A stretch of DNA of 64,000 bases. Origin: Dactylosporangium roseum. GTDB lineage: Bacteria > Actinomycetota > Actinomycetes > Mycobacteriales > Micromonosporaceae. A model generated the notes under the pieces. That model saw only the letters and a program-made list of their open reading frames with translations, was not told where the DNA came from and searched no databases. Of the stretch, positions 9,746-18,507 are shown piece after piece. Position numbers and translations under genes: made by a program. Position 1 is the stretch's first letter, and each line of letters starts with the position of its first letter. The DNA is taken from NCBI RefSeq assembly GCF_025264685.1, contig NZ_CP073721.1, positions 4,641,001-4,705,000 on the forward strand, in the 5' to 3' direction.

Positions 9746-11058
9746 CGCCGCCACCGCACGATCGCGGTCCCGACCGCACCGAGGGCGAGGAGCCCGGCGG
9801 CCCAGAGCACCTGATGCTGGCGCCGTACCCGGTCACGCACCTGCGCGTAGGGCGTGGTGCTGAACGACACCAGTTCGTAGCGGGAGACGTAGCGGCCGGG
9901 CAGCGCCCGCTCCAGCGCGTGCTCGATCGTCTTGCCGAGCCGGAACACCGGCGAGGCCACCCTGTCCCGCATCTCCACGAAGTTGGCCAGGGCCATCGCC
10001 GCGATCGCCTCGACGTCGTCGCGGCGGCGCGCCTCGAACAGCGGCAGCGCCTCGGCGAAGTCGTCGCCGGTCTCGTCGAGCACCCGGTCGAGCACGACGC
10101 AGTCCTCGAAGCCGCAGTTGGCGCCCTGCCCGTAGAACGGGACGATCGCGTGCGCCGCGTCGCCGATCAGCCCGACCGGCCCACCCGGCGTGACCGCCTG
10201 CCACGGCCCGCAGTGGACCGTGCCGAGCAGGCCGACCGGGTTGAGCCGGTAGTCGTCGACGAGGTCGGGCATGAGCGGCACGACGTCCGGGTAGACCGCC
10301 TCGAAGTGCCGCTCGATCGCGGCCGGGCCGCCCAGCGACGCGAAGCTCGACGTGCCGCCGTTGGGCCAGAAGAGCGTACAGGTGAACGTCTTGTCGGGGT
10401 TGGGCAGCGCGATCATCATCGACGTGCCGCGCGGCCAGATGTGCAGGGCGCCGGGGTCCATGGCGAAGTCGCCGTCCGGGCCCGGCGCGATCGTCAGCTC
10501 CTTGTAGCCGTAGTCGAGGACGTCGACCGACTCGTCGAGCAGCCCCATGCCGAGTAGGTGCCCGCGCACCGCGCTGCCCGCGCCGTCGGCGCCGATGACC
10601 ACCTCGGCGGTCGCCTTCACCTCGCCGGAGGGCGTCGCGAAGACCAGCGGGTCGAGCCCGGTCAGCCGGTGCTCGAAGAGCAGCTTCACGCCGGCGGTGG
10701 CGGAGGCCGCGGCCGCGGCGAGCAGCGCGTTGTTGAGCGCTCCCCGGCTGATCGAGTTGATCGCCCGCTGCCCGTCGAGGCTGTACCGCTGGAAGTCCAG
10801 GTCGCCCGCCACCGGGTGGATCATCCGGCCGCGCATGGGCAGCGCGTCGGCGAGCACCCGGTCGGCGAGGCCGAGCCGGCGCAGGGCGTCGAGGCCCCGC
10901 TCGGACAGCGCCAGGTTGATCGACCGGCCCCGCTCGGCCCCGCCGGTGCGGGGGTCGGCGCGGCGCTCGTAGACCGTCACGGTGTGCCCGCGCCGGGCCA
11001 GGAAACAGGCGAGCAGGCTGCCGGTGAGGCCCGCACCCACCACCGCGATGTCCGTCAT
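9742..11058 (-). CDS. kmo: kynurenine 3-monooxygenase
   Basis: A 438-residue FAD-dependent monooxygenase that hydroxylates L-kynurenine to 3-hydroxykynurenine with NADPH and O2. The N-terminal GxGxxG (VVGAGLTGSLLA), ER at the end of the second strand, and the GDAAHAIVPFYGQGANCGFEDC flavin segment are all present. A hydrophobic stretch close to the C-terminus (LLALGAVGTAI) resembles the membrane anchor seen in eukaryotic KMO. Start ATG 11058 overlaps the kynU stop (ATGA). Confidence 0.94.
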   Translation of the reverse strand: MTDIAVVGAGLTGSLLACFLARRGHTVTVYERRADPRTGGAERGRSINLALSERGLDALRRLGLADRVLADALPMRGRMIHPVAGDLDFQRYSLDGQRAINSISRGALNNALLAAAAASATAGVKLLFEHRLTGLDPLVFATPSGEVKATAEVVIGADGAGSAVRGHLLGMGLLDESVDVLDYGYKELTIAPGPDGDFAMDPGALHIWPRGTSMMIALPNPDKTFTCTLFWPNGGTSSFASLGGPAAIERHFEAVYPDVVPLMPDLVDDYRLNPVGLLGTVHCGPWQAVTPGGPVGLIGDAAHAIVPFYGQGANCGFEDCVVLDRVLDETGDDFAEALPLFEARRRDDVEAIAAMALANFVEMRDRVASPVFRLGKTIEHALERALPGRYVSRYELVSFSTTPYAQVRDRVRRQHQVLWAAGLLALGAVGTAIVRWRR

Positions 11059-12263
11059 GCCCCCTCCTCGCGTGCGATCGCGGTGGCCGCCCGCCAGCAG
11101 TCGTGATACGTCGAGTACAGCGGCACCGGGGCCAGCCGCAGGATGTCGGGTTCGCGGCTGTCCGCGATCACGCCGTACCGGTGCCGCAGGGTCTTGCTCA
11201 GTCCTCCGGCGTCGCCGACGCGCAACGACAACTGGCAGCCGCGCCACGCCGGGTCGCGCGGTGTCACGACCTCCACGCCGGTCGGATCGAGCAGCGACTG
11301 CAAAAACGCGGTCAGTCGTTCGCTGCGCGCCCGCAGGGCCGTCATGCCCACCGCGTCGAACAGCTCCAGCGAGGCGCGTACCGGGCTCATGGCGAGGATC
11401 GGCGGGTTGGACACCTGCCACGCGTCGGCGCTCCTCGGCGGACGGGACACGGGCGCCATCTCGAACCGGGTCGCCGGCTCGGTGCTCCACCAGCCCTCGA
11501 ACCGGGGCAGGCCGGCGCCGGTGTGCCGCTCGTGGACGAACGCGCCCGCGACCGCCCCGGGCCCGCCGTTGAGATACTTGTACGAGCACCAGGCGGCGAA
11601 GTCGACGCCCCACTCGTGCAGGCGCAACGGCACGTTGCCGACCGCGTGCGCCAGGTCCCAGCCGACGACCGCTCCGGCCGCCCGCCCCGCGGCGGTGATC
11701 GCGGGGATGTCCATCAGCTCACCGGTGAGGTAGTTGACCCCGCCGAGCATTACCAGCGCGATGCGGTCCCCGTGCTCGCGGATGGTGGCGAGGGGGTCGT
11801 CGGTGCGGACCACCGTGCGGTCGGGGTCGAGGCCGTGGACGGCGGCCTGGCTGCGCACCGCGTAGCTGTCCGACGGAAACGCCGTGTCCTCGATGACGAT
11901 CAGCGCGCGCTCACCGGCCGGGCGGTAGAACGAGACCATCAGCAGGTGCAGGTTGACGGTCAGCGAGTTCATCATCACCGTCTCGTCCGGCAGCGCGCCG
12001 ACCAGGCGGGCGGCCGGCTCGCGGAGCAACTCGTGGTACGGCAGCCACGGCCGGTCGGCCTCCAGGTGGCCCGCCACGCCGAGGCGCGCCCACGCGTCGA
12101 GCTCCTCGAGGAGCTCGTGACGCACGGCGCGTGGCTGCAGGCCGAGCGAGTTGCCGGCGAGGTACGCGGTCTCGGGGTGGTCGCCGCTCTCGGCCGGCGG
12201 CACGTGGAACAGGTCGCGGTGGCCGGGGTCCTCGGCGTCGAGCCGGTGGGCCCGATCCTCCAT
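11055..12263 (-). CDS. kynU: kynureninase
   Basis: A PLP enzyme of about 402 residues that cleaves 3-hydroxykynurenine to 3-hydroxyanthranilate and alanine. The PLP lysine is in CSYKYLNGGPG, with the Asp of GWDLAHAVGN contacting the cofactor; FEGWWST is also characteristic. The start is uncertain: ATG 12263 gives the usual kynureninase N-terminus, while GTG codons at 12278 and 12281 are in frame, the latter overlapping the kynA stop codon (TAGTG). The 3' end overlaps kmo by 4 bp. Confidence 0.93.
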   Translation of the reverse strand: MEDRAHRLDAEDPGHRDLFHVPPAESGDHPETAYLAGNSLGLQPRAVRHELLEELDAWARLGVAGHLEADRPWLPYHELLREPAARLVGALPDETVMMNSLTVNLHLLMVSFYRPAGERALIVIEDTAFPSDSYAVRSQAAVHGLDPDRTVVRTDDPLATIREHGDRIALVMLGGVNYLTGELMDIPAITAAGRAAGAVVGWDLAHAVGNVPLRLHEWGVDFAAWCSYKYLNGGPGAVAGAFVHERHTGAGLPRFEGWWSTEPATRFEMAPVSRPPRSADAWQVSNPPILAMSPVRASLELFDAVGMTALRARSERLTAFLQSLLDPTGVEVVTPRDPAWRGCQLSLRVGDAGGLSKTLRHRYGVIADSREPDILRLAPVPLYSTYHDCWRAATAIAREEGA

Positions 12264-12280
12264 GGCCTCGATGGACACCA

Positions 12281-13159
12281 CTAGATCACCGTCCGGGCGG
12301 ACCACAGCTCCGGGAAGACCACCCTGCCCATGCTGCGGGTCAACCAGGCCGCGCCGGACGAGCCGCCGCTGCCGATCTTGTTGCCCATCGTCCGCTGTAC
12401 GGCGGTCAGGTGCTTGTACCGCCACAGGCCGAACTCCTCGGCGACGTCGGCGAGCACCTCACCGAGCAGGTAGAGCGGGTTGTCGGCCCGGTCGTCGCGG
12501 TAGATCTCCACCCAGGCCCGCTCGACGGCGGGCGACGGCACGTATTCGCCGGCGTGGCCGGCGGTGAGCACCTCGGCCGGGATGTCGAAGCCGCGGCGGG
12601 CGAGCACGGCGGTGACGTCGTCCCAGAGGCTCGGCGCCGCCAGCGCGGCGGCCAGCTCGTCGTGGAGGTCCGCCTGCCGCTTGAACGGCCGGATCAACGC
12701 CTCGTTCTTGAGCCCCAGCAGGAACTCCAGGTGGCGGTACATCGCCGACTGGAAGCCGGACGCCTCGCCGAGCAGGTCGCGGAAGCGGTTGAAGTCGGAC
12801 GGGGTCATCCAGCGCAGCCCGTTCCAGGCGGCGACGAGCCCTTCGAGGTGGAGCCTGGTGCGGCGCAGCGGCGCGAGCGCGCCCCAGACGTCGTCCTCGC
12901 GCAGCAGCCGCTGAGCCTCGCGCAGCTCGTGCCGCGCCAGCCCGAACCACAGCTCCATCACCTGGCTGACCATGAGGAAGGACATCTCGCCCGGATCCTT
13001 GCTCAGCGGCTGCTGGAGCGAGTGCAGCGTGCTGGCGTGGACATAAGCGTCATACGGCACCTGATCGGGGAAATCCAGTCTCGGTCCGCTCACCAGTCCA
13101 TCGTCGTCCCGAAACCCGCCACCGGTGAAGGGTCGATCAACGGCGGTTACGCTGGGCAC
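12281..13159 (-). CDS. kynA: tryptophan 2,3-dioxygenase
   Basis: First gene of the operon; 292 residues from a GTG at 13159. A shorter start, GTG 13093, is also possible and would leave more room for the promoter. Family segments HSLQQPLSKDPGEMSF, MELWF, and the C-terminal heme-ligand region YKHLTAVQRTMGNKIGSGG are seen. It oxidises L-tryptophan to N-formylkynurenine. No formamidase gene (kynB) for the next step is present in the operon. Divergent from an Lrp/AsnC regulator gene. Confidence 0.93.
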   Translation of the reverse strand: MPSVTAVDRPFTGGGFRDDDGLVSGPRLDFPDQVPYDAYVHASTLHSLQQPLSKDPGEMSFLMVSQVMELWFGLARHELREAQRLLREDDVWGALAPLRRTRLHLEGLVAAWNGLRWMTPSDFNRFRDLLGEASGFQSAMYRHLEFLLGLKNEALIRPFKRQADLHDELAAALAAPSLWDDVTAVLARRGFDIPAEVLTAGHAGEYVPSPAVERAWVEIYRDDRADNPLYLLGEVLADVAEEFGLWRYKHLTAVQRTMGNKIGSGGSSGAAWLTRSMGRVVFPELWSARTVI

Positions 13160-13212
13160 CTGCGGAATGGAAAGCCGATCCGGCGGACGACCTCACAATC
13201 GGAAGGTGCTCG
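13145..13212. promoter_or_regulatory. divergent kyn operon / Lrp-type regulator control region
   Basis: The space between kynA and the regulator gene is only 53 bp if the GTG at 13159 is used, so the two promoters must overlap each other or the 5' end of kynA. A TACGCT at 13148-13153 on the plus strand is a possible -10 element for the regulator gene. No clear palindrome was found by eye. Confidence 0.35.
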
Positions 13213-13644
13213 TTGGACGACATGGATTGGGTGCTGCTGCGCGAGTTGCAGGCCGACGCCCGGCTGTCCTACTCCGAGCTGTCCCGCCGGGTGCATCTCT
13301 CCCCGCCCGCCGTGGCGGAGCGGGTCCGCAGGCTGGAGGCCGGCGGCGTCCTCACCGGCTATCACGCGCACGTCGACCTCGCCAAGGCCGGCCGGCACGT
13401 GGTCGCCATGATCAGGATGTCCTGCTACGGCCCGCGGTGCGTGCTGCGTGATCCCAAGGTGCTCGACTGGCCCGAGGTGCTGGAGATCCACCGGGTGACC
13501 GGCGACGCCTGCTCGATCCTCAAGGTCGCGACGCGGTCGATGGAGGAGTTCGAGTCCGTGATCGACAGGCTCGCCCCGTACGGCCAGCCGTCCAGCTCGA
13601 TGGTGCTGTCGACCCCGCTCGGCTGGCGCACGGTGCAGCCCTGA
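13213..13644 (+). CDS. Lrp/AsnC-family regulator, probable kynurenine operon regulator
   Basis: A 143-residue protein with an N-terminal winged HTH (LLRELQADARLSYSELSRRV...PAVAERVRRLE) and a RAM ligand-binding domain. The start is TTG 13213, with GGAAGG six bases upstream; ATG 13222 is an alternative. It is transcribed away from kynA. In Pseudomonas and relatives the Lrp-type KynR activates the kyn genes in response to kynurenine; the same role is likely here by position and family but is an inference. Confidence 0.85.
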   Translation: MDDMDWVLLRELQADARLSYSELSRRVHLSPPAVAERVRRLEAGGVLTGYHAHVDLAKAGRHVVAMIRMSCYGPRCVLRDPKVLDWPEVLEIHRVTGDACSILKVATRSMEEFESVIDRLAPYGQPSSSMVLSTPLGWRTVQP

Positions 13645-13688
13645 GCCCTCCCGCCGCGCGCGGGCCGGCCGGGAGGCGGCACGATCGT

Positions 13689-15521
13689 TCACACGGCGTC
13701 GAACGGGATCTTGGCCACCAGTGTGGTGCCGCTCCCGGGCGGACTCACGATCTCGAAGTGACCACCGAGGGTCTCGATGCGGTCCTGGAGGCCGATCAGC
13801 CCGGAGCCCTTGCCGACGTCGGCGCCGCCGACACCGTCGTCCCGGATCGAGAGCAGGAGCAACGACTCTCCCGCCTCGGCATCCACGTGCACCATCCTTG
13901 CCCGGGCGTGTTTGGCGGCGTTCGTGAGCGCTTCGGACACCACGTAATACGCGGCCACCTCGACCTTCTCGGGCAGCCTCCGGCCGATGTCCAGGTTGAG
14001 CGCGACCGGGATCGCACTGCGCCGGGCCAGCACCCCGACCGCGGGGCCGAGCCCGCCCTCGGACAGCAGCGCCGGATGGATCCCTCGCGAGATCTCCCGC
14101 AGGTCCTGGAGCACCCCGGTCAGCTCGTCGATGGCGCGGGACAGCCGTTGCCTCGCGACGCCGAGGTCGGGCGGCAACGAGGCATCGACCGTGCGCAGTT
14201 CGAGGCCGAGCGAAACCAGGCGTTGCTGTGCGCCGTCATGCAGATCCCGCTCGAGCCGGCGGCGTGCGTCATCGGCCGCGGCGACGATGCGGGCGCGGGA
14301 GGCGGTGAGCTGCGCACGGCTCTCGGTGTTGGCCACCGCGCTCGCGACGAGATCGGCGAAGTCGGCCAGGCGCGTCTCGGCACCGGCCGGTATGGGCTCG
14401 GACGACGCCACGGTGACCACACCCCAGAGGCGGTCCTGAACCATCACCGGAACGCCGACCGCGGACCGCATCCCCGTCTCGCGCAGCAGCGCGGCGCCGG
14501 CGCCGGTGGCACTCGCACAGGTCATCCGTGCCGGGCGGCCGGTGCGCAGCACCGCCCCGGTGATGGTGTCACCCCCGAGCGGCACGCTCATGCCGATCGG
14601 CAGGTCGAGGCCGGCCTCGCTGCGGCCCGCGACGCGAGTGGCCGTGCCGTCCGGCTCGTAGCGGACCAGCGACGACCTGCACGGGCCCGGGGCCTTGCAC
14701 ACTTCCGCCACCACCACGCCGAACACCTTGGTCAGCGAGGCCCCGCGCGCGACCAGCGTCGCCACCCGTCGCAACGCGACCTGCTCCGCCATGAGCCGCT
14801 TGGACTCTTCGCGTCTCGCCGCCAAGGATCTGGTGATCGCCTCACGCTCGTACGCCGAACCGAGCAACGACTCCAGCGACGGGACCACCCGCTGCCGCAG
14901 GCGCGCCAGCACGGATTGGGGGAGATCCGCCGGTACCAGCAAGGTGCCCAGGCGCATCGCGCCGTCGGACAACGGCAACGCGGTCCAGCGCTCGTCCCCC
15001 TCGGTCGCCTCGAGCTGGATCACCGCGGCCGGCAGCTCGAACGCCTGCGCCAGCCGCCGCGATGCGGCACTCAGCGCCGAACGCAGGTCACCGGCGCTCA
15101 GGATGAGATGGGTCAGGTCCGCGGCGAACCCGGCCTCCCGGCGGCGCTCGGACACCTCGACGGCGCGGGACCGTGCGAGCTGGGCGAGCACGCCGGTCAA
15201 CAGCGCGGCCGCGACGAACGCCACAGCGATCTGCGACTCCCGCCGCAGCGACAGGTGCAACGCCCCGTAGGGCGGGACGTGGAAGTAGTTGAAGGCGAAG
15301 ACGCTGGCCACCGCCGTCAGCACACCGAGCCGGACGCCCCACACCGTCGAGATCACCAGGACGCCGAGCAGGTACACCGAGCTTCGCGTGCCCTCCTGAA
15401 CACCCGCCCTGAGTGGAATCAGCACGAGGGTCTCCACCGCGATGAGCACGGCGGCCGTCGTCAGCCCGAGCGAAAGCGGTGGCTTCGGGCGTAGCAGCAG
15501 CGACATCAGGCGTGCCCGCAT
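13689..15521 (-). CDS. membrane sensor histidine kinase (DUF4118, GAF, HisKA_3, HATPase)
   Basis: About 610 residues. The N-terminus has four closely packed hydrophobic segments with KdpD-like DUF4118 features (YLLGVLVISTVWGVRLGVL, FNYFHVPP). A linker and GAF domain follow, then HisKA_3 with the phospho-acceptor in ERDLHDGAQQRLV, and an HATPase with ALTNAAKHA and RDDGVGGADVG. The last 260 residues are closely similar to the C-terminus of the frameshifted kinase at 786-6223. No response-regulator gene is adjacent, so it is an orphan. The start is uncertain; ATG 15521 has GGAGG 13 nt upstream. Confidence 0.85.
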   Translation of the reverse strand: MRARLMSLLLRPKPPLSLGLTTAAVLIAVETLVLIPLRAGVQEGTRSSVYLLGVLVISTVWGVRLGVLTAVASVFAFNYFHVPPYGALHLSLRRESQIAVAFVAAALLTGVLAQLARSRAVEVSERRREAGFAADLTHLILSAGDLRSALSAASRRLAQAFELPAAVIQLEATEGDERWTALPLSDGAMRLGTLLVPADLPQSVLARLRQRVVPSLESLLGSAYEREAITRSLAARREESKRLMAEQVALRRVATLVARGASLTKVFGVVVAEVCKAPGPCRSSLVRYEPDGTATRVAGRSEAGLDLPIGMSVPLGGDTITGAVLRTGRPARMTCASATGAGAALLRETGMRSAVGVPVMVQDRLWGVVTVASSEPIPAGAETRLADFADLVASAVANTESRAQLTASRARIVAAADDARRRLERDLHDGAQQRLVSLGLELRTVDASLPPDLGVARQRLSRAIDELTGVLQDLREISRGIHPALLSEGGLGPAVGVLARRSAIPVALNLDIGRRLPEKVEVAAYYVVSEALTNAAKHARARMVHVDAEAGESLLLLSIRDDGVGGADVGKGSGLIGLQDRIETLGGHFEIVSPPGSGTTLVAKIPFDAV

Positions 15522-15892
15522 CGGCGGCCACCATCCTCCGCGACACGTCAGCGCACATGGCAGCCGCATGGAGCCATGACCACGACGGGCCAGGTGGCTG
15601 CGGTCGTCGAGCGTTCCGGAGCAGTCCCCCAAACATTCTACAAAGGCGGCGCTCTCCCCCGGAACGCCGCAGCGCCCGCTCAGGCGGCGGTCGGGTATTG
15701 ATGCGGGCGGACCCCCAGCGGACCCGTGCCGCGTTTCGACCGGGAGTCGGTGTGCTCCCTGCGAAACGCCGCCGTCGCCGTGCGGCACGGCCGCGTCTTT
15801 CTCCGCGGGTACGATACGGCATGGATCTTCGCCGAACCGGCCGCCGGCGCGGGCAGCCCGGCACGCGACGGTGAGGCAGTGGTGAGGCGGCG
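15522..15892. other. 371-bp divergent intergenic region
   Basis: It separates the sensor kinase (minus) and the LRR gene (plus). On the minus strand there is TAGAAT (15640 down to 15635), a possible -10 about 115 bp before the kinase start. Just before the LRR gene GTGAGGC is repeated at short intervals (15871-15895), supplying its ribosome-binding GAGG. No gene or clear repeat is otherwise seen. Confidence 0.4.
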
Positions 15893-17419
15893 GTGAGCCG
15901 CGGGCTGGTGTTCCGGGGCGTGCTCGCCGGGCCGGACGACGTGGCCGCCCTGTGGCGGCAGGCCGGGACCGCCGCTGTCGAGACGCTGGACGTGACCGGC
16001 ACACGGTGCTCCGACGCGGCGCTGGCCGCACTGCTCGCCGAGCCGCGTGCCCAGCGGATCCGCTCGCTGGTCCTCGACGACAACCCGATCACCGACGCCG
16101 GCCTGGCCGAGCTGGGCGATCCGGGCCGCCTGCCGGACCTGGCCGCGCTGTCCCTGCGCCGCACCGGGATCGGCGACGCGGGCGCGACGATCCTGGCCGC
16201 GCTCGACCAGCCGCTGCGATCCCTCCACCTCGACGACGCCGGTGTGCGGGCGGGCGGCCTGGCCGCGATCGGGCAGGCGTCGTGGCTGGACCGGCTCGAG
16301 GAACTGACCCTGTCGGTCGAGCCCGGCACGCGGCTCGTCTTCGGAGCGGACCTGCCGCGGCCCGGTCAGTGGCTGGCCACGGCGGGGCTGCGGTCACTGC
16401 GCCGGTGCGACCTGTCCGGCTGTTACGTGTCCGAGTCCGACGTCGCCGCCCTGACCGGCGCCGCCCACCTGGCCACCCTGACCGAGCTGCACCTCAACCG
16501 GGTGGACCTCAACGACCGCGCGGCCTACTCGATCACCAATTCGCGTGCGCTGGCGAACCTGACGGCGCTGTACCTCGCGGGCAACCGGCTCCGGCACTCG
16601 GGTGCGCAGGCACTCGCCGGGTCACCGCACCTGCGGGCGCTGCGGGTGCTGGACGTCACCGGCAACCCCATCGACGGTCCGGGGATCATGGCACTGGTAC
16701 GGTCGACCGCGCTGGCCGGCCTGGCCGAGCTGCGCTGCGGCTGGGGCCTGGTCGAGCTCGACGACTGGCCCGCGGTGGTCGCCCGTTTTCCCGCGCTGTC
16801 GATGCCGCCCGACGTCCGGCGATACCACGAAGACAGTCCCGACGCGCTGGACGAGGCCCTGGACGAGGCCACCCGGACCGGGTCGCTGTCGCTGCGCATG
16901 GTCCGGCTCGGCGCCGCGTCGTGGGAGCTGCTGCGGGCGGACCCGCGGTTCGCCGCGGTCGAGCGGCTCGCGCTGCACCGCAACCAGCTCGGCGACGAGG
17001 GTGCGGCGGCGCTGGCCGGCAACGGCGCGCTGACCCGGCTCACGCACCTGGAGCTGGTGGACAACGGGATCGGCGCCACCGGCGTGCGTGCGCTCACCAG
17101 CGGCGTGCCCTACCGCTCGGTACGACACCTCGATCTCAGCGGCAACCGGATCGGCGCGGAGGGCATCGCCACCCTCCTCGGCCCGTCCGCCGCGGCGCTG
17201 CGGGAGCTGGTGCTGCGCCGGGTGCCCGGCCCCGGTCTCGCCGCGCTGCCGGACCTGCCGGGCCTCGACGGTCTCGACGTGCTCGACCTGTCGGACAACG
17301 ACATGTCCGACATCGACCGCGAGTACTATGACTGGGCCGGCCCGCCGGTCCACACGGTGCCCGCCGACGCCGTCGCCGTCGCGCTGCGCGAGCGGCTCGG
17401 CTGCCGGCTGCGGCTGTGA
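15893..17419 (+). CDS. leucine-rich repeat protein (RNase-inhibitor-like repeats)
   Basis: A 508-residue protein made almost entirely of leucine-rich repeats of about 24-28 residues, in the form LxxLxLxxNxIxDxGxxAL (for example LRSLVLDDNPITDAGLAEL, LTHLELVDNGIGATGVRAL, VRHLDLSGNRIGAEGI). There is no signal peptide or membrane segment, so it is probably cytoplasmic, and no enzymatic domain is visible. A linker near residues 300-345 interrupts the repeats. The start is GTG 15893 with GAGG just upstream. The likely role is protein binding; the partner is unknown. A hairpin follows the stop. Confidence 0.8.
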   Translation: MSRGLVFRGVLAGPDDVAALWRQAGTAAVETLDVTGTRCSDAALAALLAEPRAQRIRSLVLDDNPITDAGLAELGDPGRLPDLAALSLRRTGIGDAGATILAALDQPLRSLHLDDAGVRAGGLAAIGQASWLDRLEELTLSVEPGTRLVFGADLPRPGQWLATAGLRSLRRCDLSGCYVSESDVAALTGAAHLATLTELHLNRVDLNDRAAYSITNSRALANLTALYLAGNRLRHSGAQALAGSPHLRALRVLDVTGNPIDGPGIMALVRSTALAGLAELRCGWGLVELDDWPAVVARFPALSMPPDVRRYHEDSPDALDEALDEATRTGSLSLRMVRLGAASWELLRADPRFAAVERLALHRNQLGDEGAAALAGNGALTRLTHLELVDNGIGATGVRALTSGVPYRSVRHLDLSGNRIGAEGIATLLGPSAAALRELVLRRVPGPGLAALPDLPGLDGLDVLDLSDNDMSDIDREYYDWAGPPVHTVPADAVAVALRERLGCRLRL

Positions 17420-17423
17420 CCGC

Positions 17424-17457
17424 GGGCGGTGCCCGGCGACTCAGCGCCGGGCCGCCC
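17424..17457 (+). terminator. hairpin terminator after the LRR gene
   Basis: GGGCGGTGCCCGGCG (17424-17438) pairs with CGCCGGGCCGCCC (17445-17457) with one bulged T, five bases after the stop codon. It may act in both directions because the LPMO gene ends convergently. Confidence 0.55.
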
Positions 17458-17629
17458 GTCGCCGGGCTCGGCCGGCACCATGTCCAGGCAGTGACCGTCC
17501 GCTCCCGCTCCGCCGGTCGATCCGGCCACGGTAGCGGCCTCGCGCCAGCCGGCGCGTCGACACGAAGACGGTGAGACCGCGGGACTCGGCGTGAGCGTAC
17601 GGTCCGCGCACGCGCACCTGCGGGCCCTC

Positions 17630-18328
17630 CTATGCGGCCGGGAAGACCACGTCGCTGCAGAAGTAGTACGACTGGTCCATGTGGCTCGCCTGCCAGATCG
17701 TGTAGACGATGTGGTGTCCGGTGCGCGCGCCGGCGTCGGCGTCGACCGAGAGCGTGACACCGTTGGCGGCGGGCTGCCACTTGGCGGCCGGAGTGTTGCC
17801 GATCCGGCTCACCAGCTCCAGGTCGCCCCAGCCGAGCTGCTGCCTGGTGGGGTCGAAGCCCTGCCGGGTGATGTAGACGCGGACGTCGTCCGCGCCGTGC
17901 TTGGCCTGGTCGAAGATGTTCACCGAGAAGTTCCGGCTCTTGGGGGTGGCCTTCCACCGGCCCACGGCGTCCAGCGCGGCGTAGCGGCCGGCCTGCGTAC
18001 GCCCGGCGCTGCAGAGCTGCCCGTCCGGGATGGCGGCCTGGTGGTTGCCCTGGACACCTTCGCGGTAGAGCCCGTTCCAGTTCCACATCGTGCTCGGGTC
18101 GGCCTGCCAGGCCTGGTAGCACATGGGATCCTGGCTCGCCATCTCCGGTGCCTGGTGGTTGTCGCTCCACCGCCGCAGGCAGTCGAAGGCGCGCGCCGGC
18201 GGATCGGCCGCCGACCCGTGGGCGGAGGCGGCCTCCGGCAGGGCGGTCACGAGCAGCGTCACAGCGGCCGCGGCGACGACCGTCGCACGGCGCACCAGGG
18301 CGCGACGGGGTGACACGAGAGCAGACAT
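17630..18328 (-). CDS. AA10 lytic polysaccharide monooxygenase, secreted
   Basis: A 232-residue secreted copper enzyme that oxidatively cleaves crystalline chitin or cellulose. An N-terminal signal peptide with arginines and a hydrophobic core ends in ASA, so the mature protein would begin at His37 (HGS), one arm of the histidine brace. The second brace His is in KHGADDVRVYITRQGFDP (about residue 144). The C-terminal YTIWQASHMDQSYYFCSDV is typical of AA10. It is a single domain with no added CBM. RBS GGAGG is 5 nt before ATG. A CebR-like operator lies 47 bp upstream, suggesting induction by cello-oligosaccharides or a related sugar. Confidence 0.93.
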   Translation of the reverse strand: MSALVSPRRALVRRATVVAAAAVTLLVTALPEAASAHGSAADPPARAFDCLRRWSDNHQAPEMASQDPMCYQAWQADPSTMWNWNGLYREGVQGNHQAAIPDGQLCSAGRTQAGRYAALDAVGRWKATPKSRNFSVNIFDQAKHGADDVRVYITRQGFDPTRQQLGWGDLELVSRIGNTPAAKWQPAANGVTLSVDADAGARTGHHIVYTIWQASHMDQSYYFCSDVVFPAA

Positions 18329-18374
18329 CGAACCTCCGGGCGCGACATGTGTTGATGTTCACCGACGTTGCGCT

Positions 18375-18388
18375 TGGAAGCGCTCCCA
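18375..18388. promoter_or_regulatory. LacI-family (CebR-like) operator upstream of the LPMO gene
   Basis: TGGAAGCGCTCCCA differs at one position from the actinobacterial CebR consensus TGGGAGCGCTCCCA, which is controlled by cellobiose. It is 47 bp before the LPMO start codon, where a repressor would block the promoter. Confidence 0.7.
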
Positions 18389-18507
18389 AGACCATACCCG
18401 GCGCCGCTACCAGCGACGTACGGCACCCGCGGCCCGCGGCGACGTCCGCGGTCAGGGCGGCAGATGACCGGGAGTGTCGCCGGTCCGGCCGTTCGCCGTC
18501 CACCGGG

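Noticed and set aside
13645..13688. Possible hairpin between the Lrp-type regulator and the sensor kinase
   Set aside because: Only about 6 bp pair well; too weak to list as a terminator, though the genes are convergent.
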